Positions 12,232-23,009 of a stretch of 64,000 bases of DNA are shown piece after piece. This stretch comes from Episyrphus balteatus. Its lineage: Eukaryota > Arthropoda > Insecta > Diptera > Syrphidae. Position 1 is the stretch's first letter. Each line of letters starts with the position of its first letter. The notes beneath the pieces were generated by a model. That model was not told the origin of the DNA and did no database searches. It saw nothing but the letters and a program-made list of their open reading frames with translations. The position numbers were made by a program, and so were the translations under genes. The DNA lies in NCBI RefSeq assembly GCF_945859705.1, contig NC_079137.1:54840552-54904551 (forward strand), written 5' to 3'.

Positions 12232-12615
12232 TTAATATCCATTATCATCAAGAATCAAAACAATGCAATGCAAAAAACATTCATATCTATGACAAAATGG
12301 TATTTTTTGAGAAAATGGCAAATTTTAGGATATGCACTAAAAAACATCCTGGTACAATCTTGGCTGGAATCAGCATTAAATACCTTGAAATTATGTATCA
12401 CAAGTGTATATAATACCATCGTCTTTTTTTGCTAATTTTGAAAAACCTCATTTCGCGCTTTGACCTTCAAAATCGCGACTTGCGGACATGAGATTTTTCT
12501 AGACTTTTGAGGTATGTTATAGAATGCCAAAACGAAGGTATTGAGCAAAAAAAATTTCTATTAGCACTCATTCCCTTATTTGACTGGATTAATACCTATT
12601 AGTAGAGTAACTAAA

Positions 12616-13543
12616 ATGCAATTTTCTAACATTCTGACCTCAAACACAAAAAAAAATATTTTGAAAACAACGGCAACACCTACAATATTTTAAAATACAT
12701 TTTTAAAAAGCCAGAAGCTCATTCTTATCTCTTAAATTTAAATCCACTAAATTTAATCAAGACTTTTTGAAAAAATGGTCCTCAAACTCAGAATTTAAAA
12801 AAAAATGTTATTAGAAAAATTTAAAATGACTTTTTTCACAAACTTTTTCTAATAAAATATGAATTTATTTAAAAAAATTTTTTGGATATAAATATTATCA
12901 GTTGAATTTCGAAGCAAAAAAAGTAAAATATATCACACTTTTGAAAAAAAAAAAAATGAAAAATTACTTCAATTTCAATGGTTTTTTTTTTATTAAAACT
13001 GAATTTTTGCATTGAAATAATTAATTTTCTCAAAGACTGTGGTAAATAGGAACTTTAAATTTTTGCTATTTAACTTTCAACAGTAAATGTTATTAAATGA
13101 ATAAAAAATAATTTTATGTTTAGATGTTGAACTTTAAAAAAAAAATAAGTTACATTGTTTTCAAAACTTTTATTAAAAAAAGTTCTTCGAAAATGAAATA
13201 CTTTTTTAATTTTTTCAAAAACCGTAATACATATTGACATTTCCTTTTATAATTTGAAATCATAATAAATGCGGCCAAAAAAATTTGAAAATAAATGTAT
13301 TTTATATTACGACCAAGTTTAAAAAACGACATGTTAAAATTTTTTAAATAATTTTTTTTTTTCAAAAATCTGAGTTCAATTACCATTCTTTCAAAAGCCG
13401 TTCATTCAATTAACTTTATTTTAATTTTACATATATGACTAAGCTTCTAGCTTTTAAAAAATATATATTTGAATATTGTAGGTGTTGCCGTTGTGTTCAA
13501 ATATTTTTTTTGTGTTTGAAGTCAATTAATAAGAAAATTGCAT
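12616..13543. mobile_element. Degenerate foldback element
   Basis: ATGCAATTTTCT at 12616 pairs with AGAAAATTGCAT at 13532-13543. Inward, CAAACACAAAAAAAAATATT and AACGGCAACACCTACAATAT recur in inverse (GTAGGTGTTGCCGTTGTG near 13480). Weaker inverse similarity continues for about 350 bp per arm, leaving a short centre. An outer pair AGTAGAGTAACTAAA (12601) and TTTAGTTACTCCACT (13832) suggests a larger composite reaching 13.85 kb. No coding capacity or TSD is evident. Confidence 0.65.
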
Positions 13544-13558
13544 CTATCGCTTGAACTA

Positions 13559-14260
13559 TGGAAGATTGTCCCTCACTCTTATATATTTTTTTCCTTGAAT
13601 TTCCTAGACAATCTTTTGGCATCAATTAATTTATGAAATTTAAGAAAAATTTTTGAAAAAAATTTGTTTTTGTTCACAAAAATCTTCAATTAAATTTAAA
13701 AAATCAAAACGGCAACCTAGGCAATTTTTAATCTATAGACTTTAAAGTATTATTAATTACCGTTGTTTGAAAAAAAAGATCATCAAAATCTAAGCTGTTC
13801 GGCCGGGTTCCCTAATATTGCCAATTTTTGAGCTTTAGTTACTCCACTACCACTCTGCGAAGTTTAATTTCATACTTTTCAAACTCAGAGAAGAGTTGAG
13901 GTTCGACATTTCGACTGATTAAATACGTATTCCCAAACAAAAAACCATTATCATAATTCCACGCTACCACATGGCTTTCAAGTATTTTTTTTTTAATGAA
14001 GAATAGTCTAACATTTCCCAACATTGAACTCTCAATTATATAGTTGCTTGTAACACCTCCTTTTTTTTCTCTGTTTGACATGGAGCCTAAAGGCAAAAAC
14101 CGACACTATTATCAAATAAAAAAAACAAACCTCTGTGTGTTAACCAAAAAACCAACTCATAAACTAAAAAAACGATGCAATTAACTATACAACCGCAGTC
14201 AACAAGGACATTTGAAAAATCCCTTATTTCGAAATGTAAATTCAAAATGAGCTGTTGCCA
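13559..14260. other. AT-rich DNA, no gene seen
   Basis: This includes the possible outer inverted partner at 13832-13846 mentioned for the foldback. Two overlapping minus frames (13839-14269) carry no recognisable motif. Confidence 0.4.
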
Positions 14261-15320
14261 CATGCTCATCAGGTTCGGTTCGGTTCGGTTCTAGCTCTCG
14301 AACACGAGGGTGGCGCTATGCACAGTGTTAAAAAAACACTCTAAAAGCATTCATCATTCTTTTTTCAATATTGTCAGATTGTCACGCATGACACTATACT
14401 TCATTGTTTTGTTTGTTTTTACCCCCTATCCGCTATCCTGCCTGCGTTATTGTGTGCGAGTGTCAATGATGTCTAAATAGCCGTTCGTGCCTGTTATCAT
14501 GTCGGTCGTTCGTTTTGTCAAACACCCTTACCACAATCGAAAAATTAATTACGGATGGATAAAAAACACAAAATTGGGTAAAAATTTATATGAGAGAGCT
14601 AAGGGGTGCCTAAGCGGGCGTGTAATTTTCAATTTAGTTCTGGTTACCCGCAACATTTCCTGTGTTCATGTGCGGTGGCGGTTAGTATGCACCGATTTTC
14701 ATTCATCATCAAACTAAAAAACCCGCTGCCGTGCAAATGTCCAAGAAACTGGATGGTGGATAGGTTTTTAGAGAAATCCCCGAACACAGAAAAAAAAACG
14801 TTCTACACTTTCGACAGGTGGTACATTAGTTTAGCAGCCTTACGGGATGTAATAAATCGAATGCATTTTACCGCCCGACCGACACCGTTAAAGCTCCAAC
14901 TGCCGGATGCGCTAAAATCGGGCAAAAGGTTATCTGTAAATAAGTTTATTTCCCCGAATCGGTTTGTAGCGTTTAATAATATTTTTTTTTTGTTGTTTTG
15001 CTATTTTAATGCGATGCAAGAGAGCATCAGCCAGCAGAAGAGAAGGTAGGTACAAGAAGAAATTGTGGAAGCAAGCACATGGTTTGGCCGGGGCCATCCC
15101 TAATCCGTGCTGTGTATATTCCATAGAGTGTATATTATATTCGTATACACATCCTGCGTGCGCTCTCTGCGTATGATTGTATCAACGAGATATTGTTGCC
15201 TCGGGCGGAAGTGCAGAGATCTTATTGTGGTAAGTCAAACGCATACCATTTATTATGTTATGGATTCTGGTTTTGAGAGTTTTGGCAGGATACGCAAATG
15301 GATTGCAATATTTTAGCTTC
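14261..15320. other. GC-richer unique block, candidate non-coding or regulatory sequence
   Basis: Base composition rises clearly above the surroundings and homopolymer runs are fewer. It holds a short GGTTC array. Frames of 60-147 codons overlap on both strands. The 147-codon one starts with GTG, not ATG, and none shows a domain. The block looks like single-copy DNA under different constraint, such as an enhancer cluster or non-coding exon. This is inference from composition only. Confidence 0.35.
14272..14291. repeat. (GGTTC)4 microsatellite
   Basis: Four perfect GGTTC units at the left edge of the GC-richer block. Confidence 0.85.
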
Positions 15321-16505
15321 TCTATATATATTCCAACTACCAACCAACTTACCATCGGTTTTAATGAAATTACTAAATCCTATTTTGCATGTGTATATGC
15401 AACTATATATAGTTGTATAGATAATTATTTATTCATCTGAGAATATGTATATCACACAGAATCTCTCTATTGTAGATTAACAATCGGAGATATCTGTGGA
15501 AACTATATACAAAATGGTTGTTATAGATAAAGGATTTAGATATGAAATGAATATATAGATGCAGATAGAGAGACAAAGAGATAATTAATATTCATAAAGC
15601 TTTGAAAATACATGTCCTGTTTTTGAATTGTTTTGTTGTAAAATTTCCCAAAAATTTGCTAAAATAATTTGAAATTAAATTTTACTTTGAGATTTTTGAA
15701 CTTCGTTTGCGTTCTTTGAAAAGACAAAGAATATTATGTAATATTAAATTTTCTAAAGAAGAGAACAAAAAACGTAGAAGTGCTCCCAAGATAACCGATA
15801 TTAAAATGTCATTTTGACAAGCAAAACATAACTCAAAACCGGCTTGGGACATGAAACATGTTTGCTTAATGAAATGGTATCATTACTTTTTTACGTCTGT
15901 CTATCAGTTTGTCTAGTCAAATTTTTTCCTTAAAGATTGGTATTTATGACTTAAGTGATATTCCATATAGTCGAAATTGAGATTGATTTATTTTTAAGAC
16001 CAAGATTGACTAAATTTATTGACCAATATTTACGGTAAGTACCTACTTGCCATATATTAAAAATGAAAAAAAGTAAAAAACACCTCTCTCGATTTCGATT
16101 AAATAAGGTCGTACTTTTAAAATAAAAAAAGTATTTAGTCAATTTAGGCGGACAAAACAACAAATTTTAAACTGATCCAAACGTAAAAAAATCCACATCC
16201 TACAAAAATTAGATAACTTTCTTAGCATTTGCGTTCTAGTTTTCAAATTGATTACCACTGCAGGTGACTATACCTTTTAGGTTATGATAAATGCTTACCT
16301 TGCTTCATAAATTTATATTTTGGTTTTTTTTTTTTTTAAATTAAACTTTTTGAATTACAGAACCTGATCCCTAATAATTTTTCCTAAATTTAAAGACCTT
16401 CATCTGGGCGATACCATTATCTAATAGAAGTCCATTTATAAGTATTTTAACAAATCATTTATGTCCATTTTTGAGACTTTTTTGTTTGATCAAAAATTGG
16501 TTTTA
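15321..16505. other. AT-rich DNA, no gene seen
   Basis: No coding frame, RNA gene or bounded repeat is seen. TA (16504-16505) abuts the long inverted repeat that follows. Confidence 0.45.
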
Positions 16506-17842
16506 GTCTATTTAATAGACCCGAGCTCCAGAGCAAAAATAGAACAAATTCGTTCAAGAGTTTTTATTGCTGATTATGATTCCTTGGCATACAAGAATAC
16601 TCGAGCCAAAAGTGCTACTAAATCCGTTGGTGCATTTCTGAGAAAACGGCAACACTGGTCGGTTTTCAGTTTTTTTGATTTAACTCGAAAACCAAGCCTG
16701 ACTTTGAAATGGTTCAAAGACACTTTTCATAGCAAATTAAATTTTCTGTCAAGTTAAGATTGTTAAAAAATTTAAAAAAATTATTTTTGACTAAAATTCT
16801 AAACTAAAATCAAAGAAAAAAAAGTTAAAAAATTGAAAATTTTATTTTTTTTTACAAAATCAAGGGGCATTTTGTGTTTGTAGCCGGGACGTCCATACTT
16901 TGTACTAATGAAATAAAGTAGAGGTAAAATCCTTTGATAATATGTAATTTTCAATTTTTTTTGTCAAGAAACAACTTAAATGTACCTATTCAAAAATTAG
17001 CACTTTTTCTAAATTTTTGACTTTTTTAGTTAAAAGCAAACTTGATAAAATCGTATTAATTGGTAACTTTTAGACTTTTAAAGTAAACATACTTCGAGGG
17101 ATTGATTTAATATAAACTAAATATGACAAACAAAAAAATTTATTTGCATCCTTATGGCCTTTTGTGCAATTTTGTGTATGTGCATTTTTATAAATACGGG
17201 TCGAATGGATGGACGGAGAGCCATTAGCTTTGGTCTATTGCATAGAAGAACATTTAATACCAACTCTTTTACTGTTTTCAATGGCCTGAAAAACAATTCT
17301 TGTAAAATCAGCGACCAACGAAAAGTTTCTCTTGAAAAACGAAAAAAATACTCTAATGAGTTTGAAACAAAATAGCTCAGGCAAATTAGTAAATCAAATT
17401 GCATTTTTCGCGCCACAAATTTTTTCCATGGAACGTGTTTAGGTGAATGTCCTTATCGTAAAAGTGAATTTTTTGGGATGATAAGATATCGAGAACAGCC
17501 GCCATCTTGGAAAAGAGGTCGGTGCCGTTTTTATTTTATAACTCCATTTTTACTCATTTAAACCAAAAATGTCCGAGGATAGACTTATTATCAATTAAAT
17601 TATCTAAAAAATGATATACAAATGAATTCCGTGAGTTAGTTAAATTCAATTTTATAGTCGGTCAAAGTCCGGGTTCTTCTCGCAAGGTTAAGTCAATATG
17701 ACATTTTTTCAAATATCTGAAGAACTTTTTATTTGTTTGGGATTTTCTTAAAGAATGAATTATATCACTTTTAATTATCTATAAAATGAGCCCTTTATCG
17801 TAACTGTAACCAACATAATGTATAAGCCATCTAACGTCGAAG
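16506..17842 (+). repeat. Left arm of long inverted repeat
   Basis: Aligned to the complement of the right arm it differs at only a few sites (for example AGGGGCATTTTG against GGGGGCATTTTG) from about 16541 to 17785. It is clearly more diverged in the last 60 bp toward the centre and in the first 35 bp. Confidence 0.85.
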
Positions 17843-18271
17843 TTCACATTCTACTAGTCAAAAGTGAGAAAATAACAAGTTTCCTTCTATTAGACCGAGC
17901 AAATTTTTGAAGTGGAGGTAAAACCAAAATATAAGTAAACAGTTTTTTAACTATATTCGTCTAAATATTGAATTCAAAGTTTGAAATCTTTAATGTTAAC
18001 CTTTATATGGTTTTCGAGGTTATAAATGAAGTGAATTTTCCAATTAATGTGAATACGCTAAAGTGACACTATTTAAAATTCTAAATATAAGAACTGATGC
18101 CCTGTCATTTTTCCTAAACATGAACACCTCAATCTCAGCATTACGATACGTATAACTCAAGATATGAGGTGTGTAAGACGTTATGTTTTCGAGACTATTG
18201 TGTTTAATTTTTGATTGTTTATTTGAACTATTGAAATCCCAAATATGTTCAGTTAAAAATTCGTATATCAT

Positions 18272-19599
18272 GACTTCGACGTTTGGTTGCTTCTACAATG
18301 TGATGGTTACAAAAACAATAAAGGGTTCATTTCATAGATAATTAAAAGTGCTATAATTCATTCTTTAAGAAAATCATAAACAAATAAAAAGTTCTTCAGA
18401 TATTTGAAAAAATGTCATATTGACTTAACCTTGCGAGAAGAACCCGGACTTTGACCGACTATAAAATTGAATTTAACTAACTCACGGAATTCATTTGTAT
18501 ATCATTTTTTAGATAATTTAATTGATAATAAGTCTATCCTCGGACATTTTTGGTTTAAATGAGTAAAAATGGAGTTATAAAATAAAAACGGCACCGACCT
18601 CTTTTCCAAGATGGCGGCTGTTCTCGATATCTTATCATCCCAAAAAATTCACTTTTACGATAAGGACATTCACCTAAACACGTTCCATGGAAAAAATTTG
18701 TGGCGCGAAAAATGCAATTTGATTTACTAATTTGCCTGAGCTATTTTGTTTCAAACTCATTAGAGTATTTTTTTCGTTTTTCAAGAGAAACTTTTCGTTG
18801 GTCGCTGATTTTACAAGAATTGTTTTTCAGGCCATTGAAAACAGTAAAAGAGTTGGTATTAAATGTTCTTCTATGCAATAGACCAAAGCTAATGGCTCTC
18901 CGTCCATCCATTCGACCCGTATTTATAAAAATGCACATACACAAAATTGCACAAAAGGCCATAAGGATGCAAATAAATTTTTTTGTTTGTCATATTTAGT
19001 TTATATTAAATCAATCCCTCGAAGTATGTTTACTTTAAAAGTCTAAAAGTTACCAATTAATACGATTTTATCAAGTTTGCTTTTAACTAAAAAAGTCAAA
19101 AATTTAGAAAAAGTGCTAATTTTTGAATAGGTACATTTAAGTTGTTTCTTGACAAAAAAAATTGAAAATTACATATTATCAAAGGATTTTACCTCTACTT
19201 TATTTCATTAGTACAAAGTATGGACGTCCCGGCTACAAACACAAAATGCCCCCTGATTTTGTAAAAAAAAATAAAATTTTCAATTTTTTAACTTTTTTTT
19301 CTTTGATTTTAGGTTAGAATTTTAGTCAAAAATAATTTTTAAAATTTTTTAACAATCTTAACTTGACAGAAAATTTAATTTGCTATGAAAAGTGTCTTTG
19401 AACCATTTCAAAGTCAGGCTTGGTTTTCGAGTTAAATCAAAAAAACTGAAAACCGACCAGTGTTGCCGTTTTCTCAGAAATGCACCAACGGATTTAGTAG
19501 CACTTTTGGCTCGAGTATTTTTGTATGCCAAGGAATCATAATCAGCAATAAAAACTCTTGAACGAATTTGTTCCATCCAAAAGGGTCTATTCAATAGAC
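18272..19599 (-). repeat. Right arm of long inverted repeat
   Basis: Inverse copy of the left arm. The outer tip lacks a few bases relative to the left arm after the GTCTATTCAATAGAC palindrome. The inner edge near 18272-18330 keeps only about three quarters identity to its partner. Confidence 0.85.
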
Positions 19600-20211
19600 T
19601 ATTTTGGAAGAAGAATATTTTGTTTGAAGTTAACTTTTAAAATACTGGAAAAATAATTTTGTCCGCGTAAAGCTGGCAAATATACCTATGTGCGCTGGCG
19701 TTGCGTTGCTAACGCCATTGAACAGTTTCCTTAATTTCTAACTTACTCGTAAACTATTTCATCAATTTGAACTAAAATTCTTATATAAAGTGTTTTATTA
19801 ACTGTTAAATTAAAAAAAGGGGGAACTTTTTTGAAGAAATTTTTTTTTCAATGTTTTCCAAAAAAAAATAACAAAACAATTTTTTTCATTTAAAATTAAA
19901 ATCAAAATTTTGCCCTTAATATCGGCTCTTCCCCAACATCAACAACAACTTATTTTTTTTTTTTGAAAACGGGTCTATGAATTTTTTTTTAACGTTGAGC
20001 GCGAAATTTTAAACAATTTAGTAAAATGGTAAAGCCATTTTACGGGCCAAAATTGAAAATACTATTTAGTGCTTAAAAGTTGTTCCTTTGGTTGAATTTC
20101 ATTTTTCTTGAAAAAAAAGTACAAATTAGTAGAAAAACTGTATTGAGTTATAAAATTCACATTATTTTCATTTACAAGTTTAAAACCCAAATTTGGATTG
20201 AATTGTTTACA
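19600..20211. other. Intervening DNA with a repeat shared with 23.95 kb
   Basis: GTTTCCTTAATTTCTAACTT followed by ACTCGTAA at about 19724-19752 matches GTTTCCTTGATGTCTAACTT then TCTCGTAA at about 23964-23992. Both are followed by T/A-rich runs, suggesting two copies of an old repeat. TGGCGTT and AACGCCA (19696-19717) form a small hairpin. No gene is seen. Confidence 0.5.
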
Positions 20212-20219
20212 AATCACGG
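20212..20219. repeat. 8-bp target-site duplication of hAT copy A (left)
   Basis: AATCACGG here is repeated exactly at 21648-21655, directly flanking the element. Confidence 0.9.
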
Positions 20220-20523
20220 CAGTGGCGTAGATAGCTTTTTGCTAAGGGGGGGGATAGATCTAGTTCGCAAATTTTTTTTTTAAGTTTTAATAATGCTTCT
20301 TTGTATTGTTTTTATTCTCTTTAAATTGGAGAAAGTTCTTTCGGTAGTTGACGTAGAAACCAGCAGTGTAGCTAATATCTTTAATAAAAAATAAATACCA
20401 GGACAACTTTTTTCGGTGCAGCTTTCGAGCGCTTGCAATGAGTTCATAGAGGAAGTATTTTTCCTTCTGATCAAATATCTTTTCTGAGTTTTTAATTCTT
20501 CACACAGAGAATAATATGACCAG

Positions 20524-21052
20524 GACCACATAAATACCAACAGATTTCCTTATTGAACTGTTTTATGAAGAAACCTTATTAATATCAACAATTAATAAGG
20601 TTTTTCCATAGAGATTTCTTATTATTTTCATGTACAAAATCTTTCAAAATTCTTTGTAAAAATTTCATATTTTTTCCAACTTGGCACTAGAACAAAAATT
20701 GTGACCAATATTTCTATAGTAAGTTGGAATAGGTGATCCCGTACATGATCGTATTTTTTTATTAAAAAAACAAAACCGACTTCCATGGATCAAAACTGGG
20801 TTTTATGGTTTTTCTAATAGTACTGAACAGGCACAGCTTTTCAATACCTACAAAAAGAATAATCAAAATTGGTTCACTCGGTCCAAAGTTATGAGGTGAC
20901 AAACACAAAAAAAAAGTACAGACGAATTGAATAACTCCTCCTTTTTGGAAGTCGGTAAAACAATAAGGAAATCCCGATTGTTTAAATAATATTTCCTTCT
21001 TGGATGAAAACTATAAGGAAATCTTATTGTTTTTGTTCTATTTTATGTGGTC
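20524..21052. mobile_element. MITE nested in hAT copy A
   Basis: GACCACATAAA at 20524 and TTTATGTGGTC at 21042-21052 are inverted ends. Just inside, GATTTCCTTAT and ATAAGGAAATC also pair. Near the left is a perfect 12-bp hairpin AACCTTATTAAT/ATTAATAAGGTT (20572-20583/20591-20602). The MITE interrupts the transposase frame and itself contains a smaller inserted repeat at 20775-20956. Copy B has the same MITE at the same place. Confidence 0.7.
20775..20956. repeat. Small ACCGACTTCCA-ended repeat within the MITE
   Basis: ACCGACTTCCA at the left and TGGAAGTCGGT at the right are perfect 11-bp inverted ends. The interior has GGTTCACTCGGTCCAAAGTT. I believe this resembles an ACCGACTTC-ended repeat common in insect genomes, from memory only. 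It makes a third level of nesting: repeat in MITE in hAT. Confidence 0.7.
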
Positions 21053-21655
21053 TAGTTTTTGGTAAAACTCAACAGTTTCATTAAATTTTTTAGCTGCTTT
21101 GTCTATTTCAGACGAAGAATCCTTAGAAAGAACCGGAAACCCTTCTAGTGTGTTTTCATGGTTTGTACATTTTTCTCCAAGGCCCATTACATAGAAATCG
21201 AGAAAAAGATTGAAAACAGTAACACGAAAATATTCTTTACTGTACTTTGAACGGAAGGGTTCGAACGATTCTTTTGTCGCTTCACTATTCTCTTATGTTT
21301 AAAGCCTATGTCAAGGATTTCAGCTAATATTTCCCATATACAAAAAACTTTCGAAAATGAGTCGTCTTCTGCCCGTTTAATATTTAGTTGATCCCTTAAA
21401 TCTTTAGCGAGCTCCATTGCTTGGACCAAGTCTAAATTCACTCTTTGAAACACCGACTTAATGGCAACGAAAGTTGGTAAACCATATTTTATAACCTTTA
21501 AGCTAATCAAGAACTCGAAAACCATAGCGTTTTTTTCAAAGTGCGCTTCTTCAACTTATTTATTCATGACTGTTTATACTGCACAATTATCGATTCCAAT
21601 GGGGGGGGATATATCCCCCTGATCCCCCCCCCCTATCTACGCCACTGAATCACGG

Positions 21656-21803
21656 TAACATTGTGGTTTATCTTGGTAACGCAGTGGTATTTAAAGTTTG
21701 AAAGTTGATTTTTGCTAACACAATGAAATAAACTATTAAGAATATTTAATTTTTTATAGGAGACTAACGTTGTTCCTATAGTTTCAAATAAGAATATCAG
21801 AGA
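21656..21803. other. Spacer between the two hAT copies
   Basis: 148 bp separate the TSD of copy A from copy B. The last 8 bp, ATCAGAGA (21796-21803), are the left duplication of copy B. Confidence 0.85.
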
Positions 21804-21865
21804 CAGTGGCGTAGATAGCTTTTTGCTAAGGGGGGGGGGGATAGATCTAGTTCGCAAATTTTTTT

Positions 21866-23009
21866 TTAAGTTTTAATAATGCTTCTTTGTATTGTTTTTA
21901 TTCTCTTTAAATTTGAGAAAGTTCTTTCGGTAGTTGACGTAGAAACCAGCAGTGTAGCTAATATTTTTAATAAAATATAAATACCAGGACAACTTTTTTC
22001 GGTGCAGCTTTCGAGTGCTTTCAATGAGTTCATAGAGGAAGTATTTTTCCTTCTGATCAAATATCTTTTCTGAGTTTTTAATTCTTCACACAGAGAAAAA
22101 TATGACCAGGACCACCTAAATACCAACAGATTTCCTTATTGAACTGTTTTGTGAAGAAACCTTATTAATATCAACAATTAATAAGGTTTTTCCATAGAGA
22201 TTTCTTATTATTTTCATGTACAAAATCTTTCAAAATTTTTTGTAAAAATTTCATATTTTTTCCAACTTGGCACTAGAACAAAAATTGTGACCAATATTTC
22301 TATAGTAAGTTGGAATAGGTGATCCCGTACATGATCGTATTTTTTTTATTAAAAAAACAAAACCGACTTCCATGGATCAAAACTAATAGTACTGAACAAG
22401 CACCAGCTTTTCAATACCTACAAAAAAATTATCAAAATTGGTTCACTCGGTCCAAAGTTATGAGGAACACAAAAAAAAAAGTACAGACGAATTGAATAAC
22501 TCCTCCTTTTTGGAAGTCGGTAAAACAATTAGGAAATCCCGATTGTTTAAATAATATTTCCTTCTTGGATGAAAACTATAAGGAAATCTTATTGTTTTTG
22601 TTCTATTTTATGTGGTCTAGTTTTTGGTAAAACTCAACAGTTTCATTAAATTTTTTAGCTGCTTTGTCTATTTCAGACGAACAATCCTTAGAAAAAACCG
22701 GAAACCCTTCTAGTGTGTTTTCATGGTTTATACATTTTTCTCCAAGGCCCATTACATAGAAATCGAGAAAAAGATTGAAAACAGTAACACGAAAATATTC
22801 TTTACTGTACTTTGAACCGAAGGGTTCTTTTGTCGCTTCACTATTCTCTTATGTTTAACGCCTATGTCAAGGATTTCAGCTAATTTTTCCCATATACAAA
22901 AAACTTTCGAAAATGAGTCATCTCCTGCCCGTTTAATTTTTAGTTGATCCCTTAAATCTTTAGCGAGCTCCATTGCTTGGACCAAGTCTAAATTCACTCT
23001 TTGAAACAC
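21866..23009 (-). pseudogene. Broken ZMYM1-like hAT transposase, copy B
   Basis: Same architecture as copy A. The upstream segment with DLVQAMELAKDLRDQLKIKR (22752-23009) ends at the same in-frame stop. After the nested MITE comes the dimerisation motif TERTFSNLKRIKTIQRS (21866-22126). A 9-bp in-frame deletion relative to copy A removes three codons near KRQK. N-terminal and catalytic regions are absent. Confidence 0.8.
22110..22617. mobile_element. MITE nested in hAT copy B
   Basis: GACCACCTAAA and TTTATGTGGTC are the ends (one mismatch relative to copy A). The inner ACCGACTTCCA-ended repeat is at 22372-22521, about 30 bp shorter than in copy A. The insertion point is identical to that in copy A. 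Confidence 0.7.

Larger units (their letters stand above)
10619..12600. mobile_element. Outer element with long TIRs, split by an inner insertion
   Basis: The left arm (about 10619-10820) and right arm (about 12410-12600) are inverted copies over roughly 190 bp. The landmarks are CAGTCAAATAAGG at the tip, AACATACCTCAAAAGTCTAG and TTGAAGGTCAAAGCG. The centre is not inverted. A 1.27-kb element has inserted at 10960-12231, so without it this element would be about 0.7 kb. No coding capacity is seen. No clear TSD is visible; the tips may extend to AGGTAT at 10621. The superfamily is unknown. Confidence 0.75.
16506..19599. mobile_element. 3.1-kb long inverted repeat (foldback-like element)
   Basis: Two arms of about 1.33 kb (16506-17842 and 18272-19599) are inverted copies around a unique spacer of about 430 bp. 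A 99-codon frame at 17117-17416 (minus) is residue-for-residue identical to the one at 18700-18999 (plus), which shows the near-identity directly. Both tips carry the palindrome GTCTATTYAATAGAC, and TA flanks each side (16504-16505, 19600-19601), compatible with a TA duplication. The frames in the arms match no protein I recognise. Possible origins are a foldback transposon, a very long-TIR non-autonomous element, or a genomic inverted duplication. A transcript across it would form a stem over 1.2 kb long, a suitable Dicer-2 substrate. Confidence 0.85.
20280..21525 (-). pseudogene. Broken ZMYM1-like hAT transposase, copy A
   Basis: The upstream piece (21525 down to about 21060) includes DLVQAMELAKDLRDQL, typical of the region before the dimerisation domain in hAT transposases that are often annotated as zinc finger MYM-type protein 1-like. 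Its frame continues past an in-frame stop near 21184 toward EFYQKLDH, where a nested MITE begins. After the MITE the frame resumes with the hAT C-terminal dimerisation motif STTERTFSNLKRIKTIQRS (20280-20540). BED/TTF zinc finger and catalytic DDE parts are absent. It is therefore a deletion derivative broken further by insertion. The family call is strong from motif recognition; the exact lineage is uncertain. Confidence 0.8.
20220..21647 (-). mobile_element. Non-autonomous hAT element, copy A
   Basis: It begins CAGTGGCGTAGATAG and ends CTATCTACGCCACTG, a perfect 15-bp terminal inverted repeat followed inward by G- or C-runs. It is flanked by a perfect 8-bp duplication, AATCACGG. TIR type and TSD length are diagnostic of the hAT superfamily. 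The 1428 bp contain pieces of a transposase on the minus strand, including the C-terminal dimerisation segment. They are interrupted by a nested MITE and lack the N-terminal and most catalytic regions. It could move only with transposase supplied from elsewhere. Copy B lies 156 bp downstream. Confidence 0.92.

Noticed and set aside
14606..15049. 147-codon plus frame
   Set aside because: It begins with GTG, has no upstream ATG, shows no domain, and lies in a GC-richer block where several phases are open.
17117..18999. Identical 99-codon frames in the two arms of the long inverted repeat, taken as a duplicated gene
   Set aside because: The identity follows from arm identity. The peptide has no recognisable domain, and overlapping frames exist on the opposite strand.
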